Origin: Alphaproteobacteria bacterium
GTDB lineage: Bacteria > Pseudomonadota > Alphaproteobacteria > UBA6615
NCBI GenBank assembly: GCA_039980135.1
Contig: JBDXCV010000003.1
Coordinates: 620,001 to 684,000, forward strand
DNA: 64,000 nt
Direction of reading: 5' to 3'
This document shows, piece by piece, positions 16,843 to 26,001 of the stretch. The position numbers and the translations under genes were made by a program. The notes under the pieces are model-generated. The model worked only from the letters and a program-made list of their open reading frames with translations. It ran no database searches and was not told the origin of the DNA. Numbering within the stretch: the first letter of the stretch is position 1; the number at the start of each line of letters is the position of its first letter.

Positions 16843-17381
16843 TCCGGCTGTTCGTCGGCATTGGTCTTCCCGATAGCCTCGGCGAACGGCTGACCGGCCT
16901 GCGCGGCCAGATTCCGGGCGCGCGTTGGGTGCCGGTCGAGAATCTACACATCACCCTGCGTTTCGTGGGCGAAGTCGACGAGGACAGGGCCGTCGATCTC
17001 AACACGATTCTGGCCCGCCTGGATGAACCGGTACTCGATGTCGCGCTGGGCGGGGTCGGGCATTTTGAATCACGCGGTTTGGTGCGCTCCCTCTGGGCGG
17101 GGGTCGATCGCACGCCCGCACTCCATCATCTGCAGGCGCGGGTCGAGACCGCCTGCCAGCGCGTCGGCCTGACACCGGAAAGCCGCAAATTCCATCCGCA
17201 TGTGACCCTGGCCCGCTGCCGCGACACGCGGACCGCGCGGATCGCCGGGTATCTGGCCGACCATGGCGGCTTTCGTGCGCCCGCATTTCCCGTCCGTTCA
17301 TTCGCGTTATATTCGTCGACCCTCGGGCGGGGCGGCGCGGTTTACACGCGTGAAGTCGACTACCCGCTGGGCCGCCCGTGA
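16839..17381 (+). CDS. thpR: RNA 2',3'-cyclic phosphodiesterase (LigT/ThpR)
   Basis: A 180-residue 2H phosphoesterase. The two catalytic H-x-T-x motifs are NLHITLRFVG near residue 37 and FHPHVTLARC near 125. They act as general acid/base to open 2',3'-cyclic phosphates to 2'-phosphates, and some members ligate tRNA halves. Length and spacing match the ThpR family. It starts inside the stop of the tesA-like gene (ATGA) and precedes the sirtuin gene by 13 bases, indicating a four-gene plus-strand operon. Confidence 0.92.
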   Translation: MIRLFVGIGLPDSLGERLTGLRGQIPGARWVPVENLHITLRFVGEVDEDRAVDLNTILARLDEPVLDVALGGVGHFESRGLVRSLWAGVDRTPALHHLQARVETACQRVGLTPESRKFHPHVTLARCRDTRTARIAGYLADHGGFRAPAFPVRSFALYSSTLGRGGAVYTREVDYPLGRP

Positions 17382-17394
17382 ACAGGAAACGCCC

Positions 17395-18132
17395 ATGAGC
17401 CTTCGCGACAATATTTCTCCCACCGACCCGATCGTCATCCTGACCGGCGCGGGCATTTCCAAGGAATCCGGGTTGCAGACCTTCCGTGACCCGGACGGGA
17501 TCTGGGCGACGCACAAGATCGAGGATGTCGCCACGCCCCAGGCTTTCGCGCGCGACCCCGACGCCGTGCTCGGTTTCTATAACCTCCGCCGTGCCTCGAT
17601 GAGTGACACGGATATCCGGCCCAACGCGGCCCATAAGGCACTGGGTGCGCTCGAGGGCGCATGGCCGGGCGGCGTGCTGCTGGTGACGCAGAATATCGAC
17701 GATCTGCACGCGCGTGGCGGCAGCCGGAACCTCATCCACATGCATGGCGAGCTGGCGAAGACCCGCTGCAACGATTGCGGCCATCTGGTAGCCGGGATCG
17801 GCGACATCGAGACCGACATGACATGTGCCGAATGCGGCGCGGCCGGGACCTTGCGCCCCCATGTGGTCTGGTTCGGCGAGATGCCGTTGGAGATGGACCG
17901 GATTGGTGCGGCGCTCGGGCGCTGTGGCCTTTTTATCTCGATTGGCACATCGGGCAATGTCTATCCGGCCGCGGGTTTCGTGCAGGAGGCGCGCAATCAC
18001 GGCGCCTACACGGTCGAGCTCAACCTCGAGGAGTCTCTCGGTGCGAGCCAGTTTCGCGAAGGGCGTTACGGCCCCGCGACGGAGGTCGTGCCCGCCTTCG
18101 TCGAAGAGTTGGCGGCTCTTGCCCGGGGCTGA
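17395..18132 (+). CDS. cobB: NAD-dependent protein deacylase, SIRT5/CobB type
   Basis: A 245-residue class III sirtuin. The NAD loop is GAGISKESGLQTFRDPDG from residue 18, QNIDDLH is at 99-105, the catalytic His is 117 (HMHGEL), and the structural zinc cysteines are 125, 128, 144 and 147. Tyr62 and Arg65 in FYNLRR match the Y-x-x-R pair that recognises negatively charged succinyl/malonyl lysine, so desuccinylase activity is expected alongside deacetylation. The ATG at 17395 is 13 bases after thpR. The 3' end overlaps the next gene. Confidence 0.93.
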   Translation: MSLRDNISPTDPIVILTGAGISKESGLQTFRDPDGIWATHKIEDVATPQAFARDPDAVLGFYNLRRASMSDTDIRPNAAHKALGALEGAWPGGVLLVTQNIDDLHARGGSRNLIHMHGELAKTRCNDCGHLVAGIGDIETDMTCAECGAAGTLRPHVVWFGEMPLEMDRIGAALGRCGLFISIGTSGNVYPAAGFVQEARNHGAYTVELNLEESLGASQFREGRYGPATEVVPAFVEELAALARG

Positions 18133-18706
18133 CACATCCCTCGATGCGATCCTGGCGGCGGCCCGAGCCTGCACGGTCTGCGAAGGGCTGCCGCTCGGGC
18201 CGCTGCCGCTGGTTCGGGCCGGCGCGTCCGCCCGCCTGTTGATCATCAGCCAGGCGCCCGGCACGAAGGCGCATGCGAGCGGGCTGTCCTTCGATGATCC
18301 GTCCGGCGACCGGCTGCGGGAATGGCTGGGGATGGACCGCGATGTTTTTTATGACGAGGGCCATGTGGCGATCATGCCGATGGGGTTTTGCTATCCGGGG
18401 CGTCTGCCACGCGGCGGGGATGCGCCGCCGCGTCCGGAATGCGCGCCGCTCTGGCATGACTCCATTCTGTCCGCGATGCCGGATGTGCGGCTGACGCTCT
18501 ATGTCGGCAGCTACGCCATTCGCGCGTACCTGCCGGGCTATCGCACGATGACCGATGCGGTGGTCGATTGGCGCAGCCATGGAGACACCAGCCTTCCGTT
18601 GCCCCATCCGAGCTGGCGCACAGTGTCCTGGGAAAAGAAGAACCCGTGGTTCACCCATGAGCTTTTGCCGGAACTGAAGAGACGCGTCGGAGACCTCGGG
18701 CTTTAG
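18119..18706 (+). CDS. Uracil-DNA glycosylase family protein
   Basis: A 195-residue protein from a TTG at 18119 that overlaps the sirtuin end by 14 bases. No ATG or GTG start is available in frame that fits. It begins with a CxxC-containing helix (ARACTVCEGLPLG) as in Fe-S-type family members. It has the motif-1 equivalent LLIISQAPGTKAH and the C-terminal PHPSWR loop, the hallmark HPS of DNA intercalation in the superfamily. Only the first two cysteines of a possible iron-sulfur set are evident, so cluster binding is uncertain. The role is excision of uracil or a related base. It converges with the zincin gene by 4 bases. Confidence 0.8.
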   Translation: MPGADTSLDAILAAARACTVCEGLPLGPLPLVRAGASARLLIISQAPGTKAHASGLSFDDPSGDRLREWLGMDRDVFYDEGHVAIMPMGFCYPGRLPRGGDAPPRPECAPLWHDSILSAMPDVRLTLYVGSYAIRAYLPGYRTMTDAVVDWRSHGDTSLPLPHPSWRTVSWEKKNPWFTHELLPELKRRVGDLGL

Positions 18707-19110
18707 CCCGGGCTGGCCTCGATCTGTTCCATGTCGTCGTCGGAAAAGCCGAAATGGTGGCCGATCTCGTGGATCAGCACATGGCGGACGAGGTGGTAGA
18801 GGTTTTCGTCGGTCTCACACCAGTAATCCAGCAGCGGGCGGCGATAGAGATAGATGCGGTCGATGTCGCCGGGTATATCCGAGAGTGACTTTTGATCGAG
18901 GCTGACCCCGACATAGAGCCCCAGAATGTCAAACGGGCTCTCGAGCTCCATCGCCTCCATCGTCTCGTCGTCGGGGAAATCCGTGACATGGATGGCCACA
19001 TCCGCGACATGGCGCGACAGCGCGCGCGGGATCGTCGCAAAGGCCTCACCGGCGATTGCTTCGAGTTCCACGAGGGACGGGGACGATTCGTATCTTCCGG
19101 TCGCAGCCAT
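18703..19110 (-). CDS. Metallopeptidase family protein (PF06262-type zincin)
   Basis: A 135-residue small zincin-fold protein. The zinc motif HEIGHHFGFSDDDME lies near the C-terminus, following the long helix HLVRHVLI. An upstream glycine-rich loop (PFDILGLYVGV) and YLYRRPLLDYW are conserved in the family of minimal metalloproteases lacking a signal peptide. The ATG at 19110 is chosen. Substrate is unknown. It is divergent from the pterin dehydratase gene. Confidence 0.85.
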   Translation of the reverse strand: MAATGRYESSPSLVELEAIAGEAFATIPRALSRHVADVAIHVTDFPDDETMEAMELESPFDILGLYVGVSLDQKSLSDIPGDIDRIYLYRRPLLDYWCETDENLYHLVRHVLIHEIGHHFGFSDDDMEQIEASPG

Positions 19111-19196
19111 GAAGCCATCATATAGGGCCCCTTGATCCCGGCGCCAAGCGCGGTCAGGTTTGGGCTCTGAATTTATTGGTTTCACGGGAGGCGCAA

Positions 19197-19484
19197 ATGG
19201 CCGAAAAACTCGAACTTGCGGACCGCGACACGGCGCTGGCATCCCTCGATGGCTGGGATCTGGTCGAGGGCCGGGACGCGATCACCAAGACTTTCCAGTT
19301 CGCCGACTTCAACGCGGCGTTCGGGTTCATGAGCCGCGCCGCACTCAAGGCCGAGGCGATGAACCATCACCCCGAATGGTTCAATGTCTGGAACCGGGTC
19401 GAGGTGACCCTGTCCACCCATGACGCGGGCGGGCTCACAGCTCTCGACATGGAACTCGCCGCGTTCATGGATGGCGCGGCCTGA
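19197..19484 (+). CDS. phhB: 4a-hydroxytetrahydrobiopterin dehydratase
   Basis: A 95-residue pterin-4a-carbinolamine dehydratase. The family signature is complete: [22 protein letters not shown], with the paired histidines and the late Asp of TALD. It recycles the pterin cofactor after phenylalanine hydroxylation and may act as a moonlighting regulator. GGGAGG lies upstream of the ATG at 19197. No phenylalanine hydroxylase gene is present in the window. The gene is followed by a convergent SDR. Confidence 0.93.
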   Translation: MAEKLELADRDTALASLDGWDLVEGRDAITKTFQFADFNAAFGFMSRAALKAEAMNHHPEWFNVWNRVEVTLSTHDAGGLTALDMELAAFMDGAA

Positions 19485-19511
19485 CTTATTGAGCGACTAC
19501 GGCTTGAGCGC

Positions 19512-20273
19512 CTAACGCGCGGCCATGCGCAGCGCGCCGTCGAGGCGTAGCACCGTGCCGTTGATCAGCACGTTCTCGCACATATGCATGACCAGGCTGG
19601 CATATTCGTCGGCGCGGCCCAGCCGCTTCGGGAATTCCGGCTGTTCGGCCAGGCTGGCGCGGGCCTCGTCGGGCAGGCCCGCCATCATCGGCGTATCGAT
19701 CAGGCCCGGCGCGATGGTGTTGACCCGGATGCCGCGGGACGCGAACTCCCGCGCCGCCACGAGGGTCAGGGATACGATGCCGCCCTTGGATGAGGCGTAG
19801 GCGGCCTGGCCGATCTGGCCTTCCGAGGCCGCGACCGAGGCGGTGCTGACGATCAGGCCGCGCTCACCGTCCTCGAAGGCGTCGGCCTCACCCAGGTCGG
19901 CGGCGAACAGGCGCATCATGTTGAACGAGCCGACCAGATTGACCTGGATGACGGTATTGAAGGCGTCAAGCGGCAGGGGGCCGTTTCGTCCGACGATCCG
20001 TCCCGGCGTGCCGATACCGGCGCAGTTGACCAGCAGGCGCCCAACCCCGTTGGCATCGCGCGCGGCGGCGATGGCCGCCTCACCGCTTTCGGCGCTGGTG
20101 ACGTCGCATTCGACGGCGGCGCCGTTGATTTCGTCGGCGACAGCATTGGCGCCGTCCATGTTGACGTCGAGGAGGGACACCTTCATGCCCGCCCTGGCGC
20201 AATGACGCGCAACCTCGGCGCCGATGCCCGAGCCGCCGCCCGTGATGACCGCTGCCAGTCCGTTCACGTCCAT
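19512..20273 (-). CDS. HSD10-like 3-hydroxyacyl-CoA dehydrogenase (SDR)
   Basis: A 253-residue SDR. Motifs are TGGGSGIGAEV, CDVT, NCAGIG and the catalytic STASVAA/YASSKGG set. The segment VNLVGSFNMMRLFA and APGLIDTPMMAGLP are typical of type II 3-hydroxyacyl-CoA dehydrogenases (HSD17B10-like), which oxidise branched 3-hydroxyacyl-CoA in isoleucine or fatty-acid breakdown. AGGGGGAA precedes the ATG at 20273. It is monocistronic between convergent and same-strand neighbours. Confidence 0.88.
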   Translation of the reverse strand: MDVNGLAAVITGGGSGIGAEVARHCARAGMKVSLLDVNMDGANAVADEINGAAVECDVTSAESGEAAIAAARDANGVGRLLVNCAGIGTPGRIVGRNGPLPLDAFNTVIQVNLVGSFNMMRLFAADLGEADAFEDGERGLIVSTASVAASEGQIGQAAYASSKGGIVSLTLVAAREFASRGIRVNTIAPGLIDTPMMAGLPDEARASLAEQPEFPKRLGRADEYASLVMHMCENVLINGTVLRLDGALRMAAR

Positions 20274-20361
20274 CCGAATTCCCCCTGAAGAATGATTGTT
20301 TCTTGGCACCGGTTCTACAGTGCCGGTCGGCCGGCATCAATTGGTCCCGCGTCGGCGCGGC

Positions 20362-21369
20362 TCAGGCGCCGCGCGGCCGCAGACGTGCCGGGTCGAGCCC
20401 GAGAATCCAGCCCTCGATGTCCCGCTGCACCGGATCGGCTGGGTCGCCGGGCGGGCGATGGCCGAACACGACGTTGAGCATGCCGAGCAGCCCGACCGTC
20501 GCGTCGAACCGGTCCTCGCCGTCACCTCCCGGCCCGAACCCGTCGCGGATGTCGGTGGCCAGCGCGGACGATAGTTCGACGTCATTGTCCGCGGCCCAGG
20601 TGAGCATTGCGTCTGCGTCGTCGCGGCGGTCCGCCTGATTGCGCTTGGACTTGTTGGGGGCGCCTATTCTCAGACGCAGGTGGGCATAGACCTCGCCGGG
20701 GTAGGTCTCGGCCACGACGATCCCGGGGCGGTCGAGCAGGGTCGCGAGATTGCCGTCGAACGGCCAGATATGAAAATTGTTGCGCGCGCGCCGGGCGGGC
20801 GCGATCAGGTCGCGCCAACCGCTGATCGCCGCCTTGCCGACCTGCTGTCCGCCCAGGGTCCAGAATAACGGGCTCGCCGCGAAGCGTTGATCGGTGGGGT
20901 GATCGCAGACCCGGCGCAGATCGTCGATCCCCGCCACGCCGAGGCCGTCGGTGAGATGCTTGTGGCGGGTGCCGCCGGGCTTGTCGGGGTAGAATGGCCG
21001 GCGGATCGAAATCTCGTCCGGCTTCCCGGCGGGGCTGTAGAAATCGGCCCAGCGCCCGCGGCCGAACCGCGCCAGCGCGGGAATGAAATGGTCAAGGCCC
21101 GCCGCCGTACCATAGCTTTCCGGCAGGCCCAGCGGGAAATCGAAACCGGCGAACACCGTCTCGCCTGCGCCGGCACCCGCGGCCAACCGGTCGAAGAAAT
21201 CGCCGATCCGGCTGACGGGTTCGGGCGCCAGGGCCACATATCCGCCCGTCGCCGTGCGGGTGGCGCGGGCGACCCAGCGCTTGCGGGCGTCCACGGACCA
21301 GTCGGCATGGGCGAGAATCGCCGGCGAGGCGAGCCCGGCGACGCGCCGGATCGCGTGTGAACCCGTCAC
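20362..21369 (-). CDS. DUF429-like RNase H-fold protein
   Basis: A 335-residue protein from GTG 21369. The Asp/Glu pattern resembles DUF429 RNase-H-like proteins: the first-strand aspartate in AHADWSVD, the second in GFDFPLGLPES, a Glu in AETYPGEVYAHL, and a late Asp in DRFDATVGLLG. Lysine-rich PNKSKRNQADRRDDAD precedes the terminal helix. Biochemical activity is not known. It follows the LLM-oxidoreductase gene by only a few bases on the same strand, so the two are co-transcribed. The start is uncertain because earlier in-frame codons overlap the LLM gene. Confidence 0.55.
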   Translation of the reverse strand: MTGSHAIRRVAGLASPAILAHADWSVDARKRWVARATRTATGGYVALAPEPVSRIGDFFDRLAAGAGAGETVFAGFDFPLGLPESYGTAAGLDHFIPALARFGRGRWADFYSPAGKPDEISIRRPFYPDKPGGTRHKHLTDGLGVAGIDDLRRVCDHPTDQRFAASPLFWTLGGQQVGKAAISGWRDLIAPARRARNNFHIWPFDGNLATLLDRPGIVVAETYPGEVYAHLRLRIGAPNKSKRNQADRRDDADAMLTWAADNDVELSSALATDIRDGFGPGGDGEDRFDATVGLLGMLNVVFGHRPPGDPADPVQRDIEGWILGLDPARLRPRGA

Positions 21370-21373
21370 GGGA

Positions 21374-22474
21374 CTATTTCGCCGCCGCACGTGCCGCGCT
21401 TGTCGCGCGCGCATACCGTCCGGCACCGGCGAGGGGTCCGAGGCTTTTCTCGACCAGCGGGATAACCTCGTCCCCGAAGCGTCGGATCGAGCGCATGACC
21501 GACTCATGGTCGGTGTCGCCGATGGTCATGTAGAGGGCGATGTGGTCCGATCCGACCTTCTCGATTTCCTCGACCAGCCGCGCGGCGACGGTCTCGGGAT
21601 CGCCGATCGGGTTCCATCCGAGGATGTCCTCCGGCGACATCTCGTCGTCGAAGGCCTGTTCCGGCAGCCACGGCGCCTCGAGCGCGGTCTGTCCCTGGCG
21701 CAGATAGGCCGACAGCCGCACCTGCGATCGCGCATTCTCGGCGAAGGCCAGTGCGGCGGATTTGTCGTCGGTGACGAAGCAGTAACGCAGCGTGCCGAAG
21801 CGGATCGTCTCGGGGTCGCGCCCCGCCGCCCGCCAGGTCTCGTCGGCCCCCGCGCGTATTTCGGCCAGGGTATCGGCGTCGCGGCCGAACCCGGTGGCGA
21901 TCAGCGGGTGGTCGCCGTTCAGCGCGCGCCGCTGCGACCCCGGGCTGTTGCCGGCGATCCAGATTTCCGGTCGCGGCGTCTGCACCGGGTCGACCGTGAA
22001 CCATGTCTGTGGCAGGTCGATATATTTGCCGTGGAACTCGAAGGATTCCCGGCCCAACCCCTGGGACAGGAAATCGATCCACTCGTCGGTGATGGCGCTG
22101 GATTCGGCGAGGTCGATGCCGAACCGGCGCAACTCGTAGGCCTGATAGCCGCTGCCGAGGCCGAGGACCAGCCGGCCGCCGGCGAGATTGTCGGCGAATG
22201 CGATGTCGCCGAGCAGCCGGGCGGGCTGATACAGCGCGGGAAGGACCACCGCCGTGCCGAGCTTGATGCGTGTGGTTTGCGGTGCGAGATGGCTGACCAT
22301 CATCAGGGGCGAGGGGGCCATCGAGTAGTTGGTGAAGTGATGTTCGGTGAACCAAGAAATGCCGAACCCGGCCGCCTCGGCGGCCTGGATCTGTGCCACG
22401 GTCTCGGCGATGACCTGCGGCACCGCCTGGCTGCGGTGGCGCCGGTTCATCAGATTGAAGATCCCGAAATCCAT
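21374..22474 (-). CDS. LLM-class flavin-dependent monooxygenase
   Basis: A 366-residue luciferase-like TIM barrel. It begins MDFGIFNLMN and shows the typical FTEHHF..Y and LGLGSGYQAYELRRFG signatures, with PEIWIAGNSP near the phosphate-binding part. It uses F420 or reduced FMN; the bacterial context favours FMN. Substrate is unknown. The ATG at 22474 lies downstream of an unrelated EamA permease gene on the same strand. Confidence 0.9.
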   Translation of the reverse strand: MDFGIFNLMNRRHRSQAVPQVIAETVAQIQAAEAAGFGISWFTEHHFTNYSMAPSPLMMVSHLAPQTTRIKLGTAVVLPALYQPARLLGDIAFADNLAGGRLVLGLGSGYQAYELRRFGIDLAESSAITDEWIDFLSQGLGRESFEFHGKYIDLPQTWFTVDPVQTPRPEIWIAGNSPGSQRRALNGDHPLIATGFGRDADTLAEIRAGADETWRAAGRDPETIRFGTLRYCFVTDDKSAALAFAENARSQVRLSAYLRQGQTALEAPWLPEQAFDDEMSPEDILGWNPIGDPETVAARLVEEIEKVGSDHIALYMTIGDTDHESVMRSIRRFGDEVIPLVEKSLGPLAGAGRYARATSAARAAAK

Positions 22475-22533
22475 GCTGTCCCCCCGGATGCGAACGAGCC
22501 GTATTAACCCGTCGCGGGCGGGATGGAGTCAAG

Positions 22534-23424
22534 TCATCCGGGGTTTGGTTTGCGCGTTCCCAGTCGGGCCGATGCGAGCGTGGCCCCGACGATCACGAGG
22601 GCACCGATGATGGTGAAAAGGTCGGGCACCTCACCGAAGGCGAGGTAGGCGATCAGGGCCATCAGCGGCAGGCGAATATAGTCGAACGGTGCGACCAGCG
22701 AGGCCTCGGCCAGATCGAAGGCCCAGGCGACCAGGAATATGGCGGCCGTGCCCAGACCGCCCATCGCGGCCGCGCGCCAGGTCGTCTCCCAGCTCGTCCA
22801 TTGCCAGGCGGGCAAAGCGATGAGGGTCAGCAGGAGCGCCGACCAGGCGGTCTGATAGAAGGTCGTGGTGGTCTTCTCTTCCGTGCTGCCCAGCCGTTTC
22901 ATGAGGATGAACCAGATGGCGTAGGCGACCGCGAAACCCAGCGGCAGGATGGAAGCCGGCGAGACCGGGGCGACGCCGGGGCGCAGGATGATCAGCACGC
23001 CGGCGAACCCCACCGCGATGGTAAGCCAGCGCGCGGCGTTCACCCGTTCCTTGAGGATCACAATCGCCAGGACGGCCGCGAACAGCGGTGCGGTGAAACT
23101 GAGTGATGTGGCGAAGGCCAGCGGCAGCAACGAAAGCGCGGCGAACAGACACAGGGTCGAGGTGACGGTCATCACGCCGGCGAGAAAGTGCAGCCCGTGG
23201 CGGCGCGTGTGCAAAATGCGGCCGCGGCTGCGGATCAGCCAGGGCAGCATCAGCGGCAGAGCCCACAGAAACCGCAGCGCGGAGGTCTCCAGTGCGCCGA
23301 CCTCGTCGGCCACGGACCGGACCAGCCCGTGATTGCCGGCCAGGCAGGCGGCGCCGATGACCATGGCCAGGATGGCAACCAGAGTCCGCGGCAGGCCGAA
23401 GATATGCGTTCGCTGGTCGGTCAA
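22534..23424 (-). CDS. EamA/DMT-family permease
   Basis: A 296-residue, roughly ten-helix carrier with two EamA repeats. LRFLWALPLMLPWL is the conserved RY-like element of the first repeat, and KERVNAARWLTIAVGFAGVLII starts the GE-like linker to helix 5. The ATG overlaps the upstream permease stop (ATGA), so the pair forms an operon and may act as a heteromer or reflect tandem duplication. Substrate is unknown. Confidence 0.9.
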   Translation of the reverse strand: MTDQRTHIFGLPRTLVAILAMVIGAACLAGNHGLVRSVADEVGALETSALRFLWALPLMLPWLIRSRGRILHTRRHGLHFLAGVMTVTSTLCLFAALSLLPLAFATSLSFTAPLFAAVLAIVILKERVNAARWLTIAVGFAGVLIILRPGVAPVSPASILPLGFAVAYAIWFILMKRLGSTEEKTTTTFYQTAWSALLLTLIALPAWQWTSWETTWRAAAMGGLGTAAIFLVAWAFDLAEASLVAPFDYIRLPLMALIAYLAFGEVPDLFTIIGALVIVGATLASARLGTRKPNPG

Positions 23425-24323
23425 GTGCCGGTGGTCGTGGTGACGCGCTTGGCGGCGAGCGCTTCACGCCGGGCGATATAGACCGCCGAGCAACCGATGA
23501 TCGTCGCACCCACGATCGTCCAGACATCAAGGATTTCCGCAAACCACACGAAGCCGATCAGGACCGCCATCGGCAGGCGGATGAACTCCAGCGGGACGAT
23601 CGCGGAGGCCTCGGCGAGACTCATGGCCTTGGTCAGCATCAGGTGCGCTACGGTCGTGGTCACCCCGACCGCGAATGTGACAGCCCACATCACCGGGCTT
23701 GGCCAGACCCAGACGATAATCGCCGGGATGAGGGTAAAGAATGTGATCGCCAGATTGAATGTCAGGACGATGGCGCGGGTGCTGTCTTCCTGGGACATGA
23801 TGCGGATCAGCAGAACATTTACCGCGATCGACATGGCGCTGCCGAGCGCCAGCAGCGCGCCGAGTTGCACGGTCTCGACCCCGGGCCGCACCACGATCAA
23901 CACGCCGATGAATCCGATGATGGTCGCGGTCCAGCGTCGGACGCGGACCATCTCGCCCAGGAAGATCGCCGCCAGGATCGTGGCGAACAGGGGCGCGGTG
24001 AAGTTCAGCGCCACCGCTTCGCCCAGGGGCATGATGGCGATGGCGGTAAACCAGGCGAGCGTGTTCACGGCGGACAGGGCGCCGCGAATAAGGTGCAGCC
24101 TGGGGCGTTTGAGGCGCAGGTCGGAGAAGTCCCAGCCGCGAAGGATCAGCGGCAGCATGAAGACCAGACCGAAGCTCGAACGCAGGAAACCGATCTGGAA
24201 CGGGTGCAACTCGCTGCTGGCATATCGCACCAGCCCGTGGCCCATGGAGAACAGCACCATCGCCCCGACCATCAAGGATATCGCCACGACGGTGGGGGAC
24301 AGGGCGGAGAAGCGGTTGGGCAT
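23421..24323 (-). CDS. EamA/DMT-family permease
   Basis: A 300-residue DMT permease, first gene of the tandem pair. Conserved elements are GFLRSSFGLVFMLPLIL in helix 2 and FLGEMVRVRRWTATIIGF at the GE-basic junction. Ten helices and a cytoplasmic tail (ARREALAAKR) fit the family. It is related to but clearly diverged from the partner downstream, which argues for an old duplication. Its promoter lies in the roughly 210-base gap opposite the CoA-transferase genes. Confidence 0.9.
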   Translation of the reverse strand: MPNRFSALSPTVVAISLMVGAMVLFSMGHGLVRYASSELHPFQIGFLRSSFGLVFMLPLILRGWDFSDLRLKRPRLHLIRGALSAVNTLAWFTAIAIMPLGEAVALNFTAPLFATILAAIFLGEMVRVRRWTATIIGFIGVLIVVRPGVETVQLGALLALGSAMSIAVNVLLIRIMSQEDSTRAIVLTFNLAITFFTLIPAIIVWVWPSPVMWAVTFAVGVTTTVAHLMLTKAMSLAEASAIVPLEFIRLPMAVLIGFVWFAEILDVWTIVGATIIGCSAVYIARREALAAKRVTTTTGT

Positions 24324-24531
24324 GGCCAGCGAGCATAGAACAGGTGCCGGCCGTCTCGATAGTCGCCCGCCGCATCTCAGGGCTGCGTGCCCGTATTGCG
24401 TACCTGTCCACCTGAAAACCGCTTCCCGGGCTATGAAGGGGCCGCCCGGTTGGGCATAATCGGGTCAGATCGGGTTCGTTGACATTGGGCGCAAGACCCA
24501 GAAAACAGAACAGGCAATTCGGGGCGAAGAG

Positions 24532-25233
24532 ATGAGCAACAAAGTTTATTCGGACGCAAAGTCGGCACTCGACGGGCTGCTCCACGACGGCATGACGATC
24601 CTCGCGGGTGGTTTCGGCCTGTGCGGCATACCCGAGCATATGATCCTGGCGATCCGGGATTCGGGCGTGAAGGACCTGACCATCGCGTCGAACAACGCCG
24701 GGGTGGATGATTTCGGTCTCGGGTTGCTGCTGCAGACGCGCCAGGTGAAGAAAATGATCTCGTCCTATGTGGGGGAGAACAAGACCTTCGAGGCGCAGTT
24801 TCTGGCGGGCGAGCTGGAGCTCGAGTTCAATCCGCAAGGTACGCTCGCCGAGCGCTGCCGCGCCGGAGGTGCCGGAATCCCGGCCTTCTACACCAAGACG
24901 GGTGTCGGCACGCTGATCGCCGAAGGCAAGGAAACCAAGGAATTCGACGGTGTGACCTATCTGATGGAACGCGGTTTGACCGGCGATCTGGCGATCATCA
25001 AGGCGTGGAAGGGCGACACCACGGGCAACGTCGTGTTCCGCAAGACGGCGCGCAACTTCAATGCTCCCATGGCGACGGCGGGCAAGACTTGCGTCATTGA
25101 AGTCGAGGAACTGGTCGAGCCCGGTCAGCTCGATCCCGATGGCATTCACCTGCCCAGTATTTACACCGACCGGATTTTCCAGGGACAGGATTTCGAGAAA
25201 CGCATCGAGTTCCGGACCACCAGCGACGGCTGA
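24532..25233 (+). CDS. scoA: 3-oxoacid CoA-transferase subunit A
   Basis: A 233-residue alpha subunit of succinyl-CoA:3-ketoacid CoA-transferase (SCOT). Typical segments are the glycine loop AGGFGLCGIPEHMI near the N-terminus, SNNAG, and GTLAERCRAGGAGIPAFYT. The heterotetramer moves CoA from succinyl-CoA to acetoacetate, enabling use of ketone bodies or of PHB-derived acetoacetate. It lies 35 bases before the beta-subunit gene and shares its terminator. Confidence 0.95.
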   Translation: MSNKVYSDAKSALDGLLHDGMTILAGGFGLCGIPEHMILAIRDSGVKDLTIASNNAGVDDFGLGLLLQTRQVKKMISSYVGENKTFEAQFLAGELELEFNPQGTLAERCRAGGAGIPAFYTKTGVGTLIAEGKETKEFDGVTYLMERGLTGDLAIIKAWKGDTTGNVVFRKTARNFNAPMATAGKTCVIEVEELVEPGQLDPDGIHLPSIYTDRIFQGQDFEKRIEFRTTSDG

Positions 25234-25268
25234 CCGGGACACGAAGAACAGATTGAAGGAGACGGAAT

Positions 25269-25901
25269 ATGGCTTGGACACGCGATGAAATGTGCGCCCG
25301 CGCGGCGCGGGAACTCGAAGACGGCTTCTATGTGAATCTCGGCATCGGCATGCCGACCAAGGTGGCCAACTTCATTCCCGACGACATGGATGTGAACTTC
25401 CAGTCGGAGAACGGCATGCTCGGCATGGGCCCGTTCCCGACGGACAACGAGGTGGATGCGGACCTGATCAACGCCGGCAAGCAGACCATCACCGAGACAC
25501 CGAAGTCGGTGTATTTCGACAGTTCGCAATCCTTCGCGATGATCCGCGGCGGGCATATCAACATGTCGATCCTCGGCGCGCTGCAGGTGGCCGAGAATGG
25601 CGACCTCGCGAACTGGATGATCCCGGGCAAGATGGTCAAGGGCATGGGCGGCGCGATGGACCTTGTCGCCGGCGTCAAGCGCGTGGTGATCCTGATGGAC
25701 CATAACGCCAAGGACGGCTCGGCAAAGCTGCTCAAGGAATGCAATCTGCCGCTCACCGGTGCCGCGGTGGTGGACGACATCATTACCGAACTGGGTGTGT
25801 TCCGGATCGGCGACGGTGGCGTGCACATCCATGAACTGGCGCCGGATGTCACGGTCGACGAAGTGCGGGACCGGTCCGAAGCCACCATCGTCACCCAGTA
25901 G
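25269..25901 (+). CDS. scoB: 3-oxoacid CoA-transferase subunit B
   Basis: A 210-residue beta subunit of SCOT. The catalytic glutamate lies in FQSENGMLGMGPF and forms the glutamyl-CoA thioester. The N-terminal YVNLGIGMPTKVANF and later DMNMS-like HINMSILGALQV are conserved. GAAGGAGA precedes the ATG at 25269. With scoA it ends at the intrinsic terminator downstream. Confidence 0.95.
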   Translation: MAWTRDEMCARAARELEDGFYVNLGIGMPTKVANFIPDDMDVNFQSENGMLGMGPFPTDNEVDADLINAGKQTITETPKSVYFDSSQSFAMIRGGHINMSILGALQVAENGDLANWMIPGKMVKGMGGAMDLVAGVKRVVILMDHNAKDGSAKLLKECNLPLTGAAVVDDIITELGVFRIGDGGVHIHELAPDVTVDEVRDRSEATIVTQ

Positions 25902-25944
25902 TCACCGCCACTGCCGGCCTGGCCCGGGCGTGTGAGTGTCAATG

Positions 25945-25983
25945 AGGCCCCATGTTGCATGATCTGCCATATGGGGCCTTTTT
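25945..25983 (+). terminator. Rho-independent terminator of scoAB
   Basis: A 9-bp perfect stem AGGCCCCAT / ATGGGGCCT with a 17-base loop and a TTTTT tail lies 43 bases after scoB. Confidence 0.9.
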
Positions 25984-26001
25984 GCTGAAAGGATCTCGCG
26001 C

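Noticed and set aside
23527-25281. A 584-codon minus-strand open frame crossing the EamA and scoA genes
   Set aside because: It spans two well-supported genes in other frames and has no recognisable motif.
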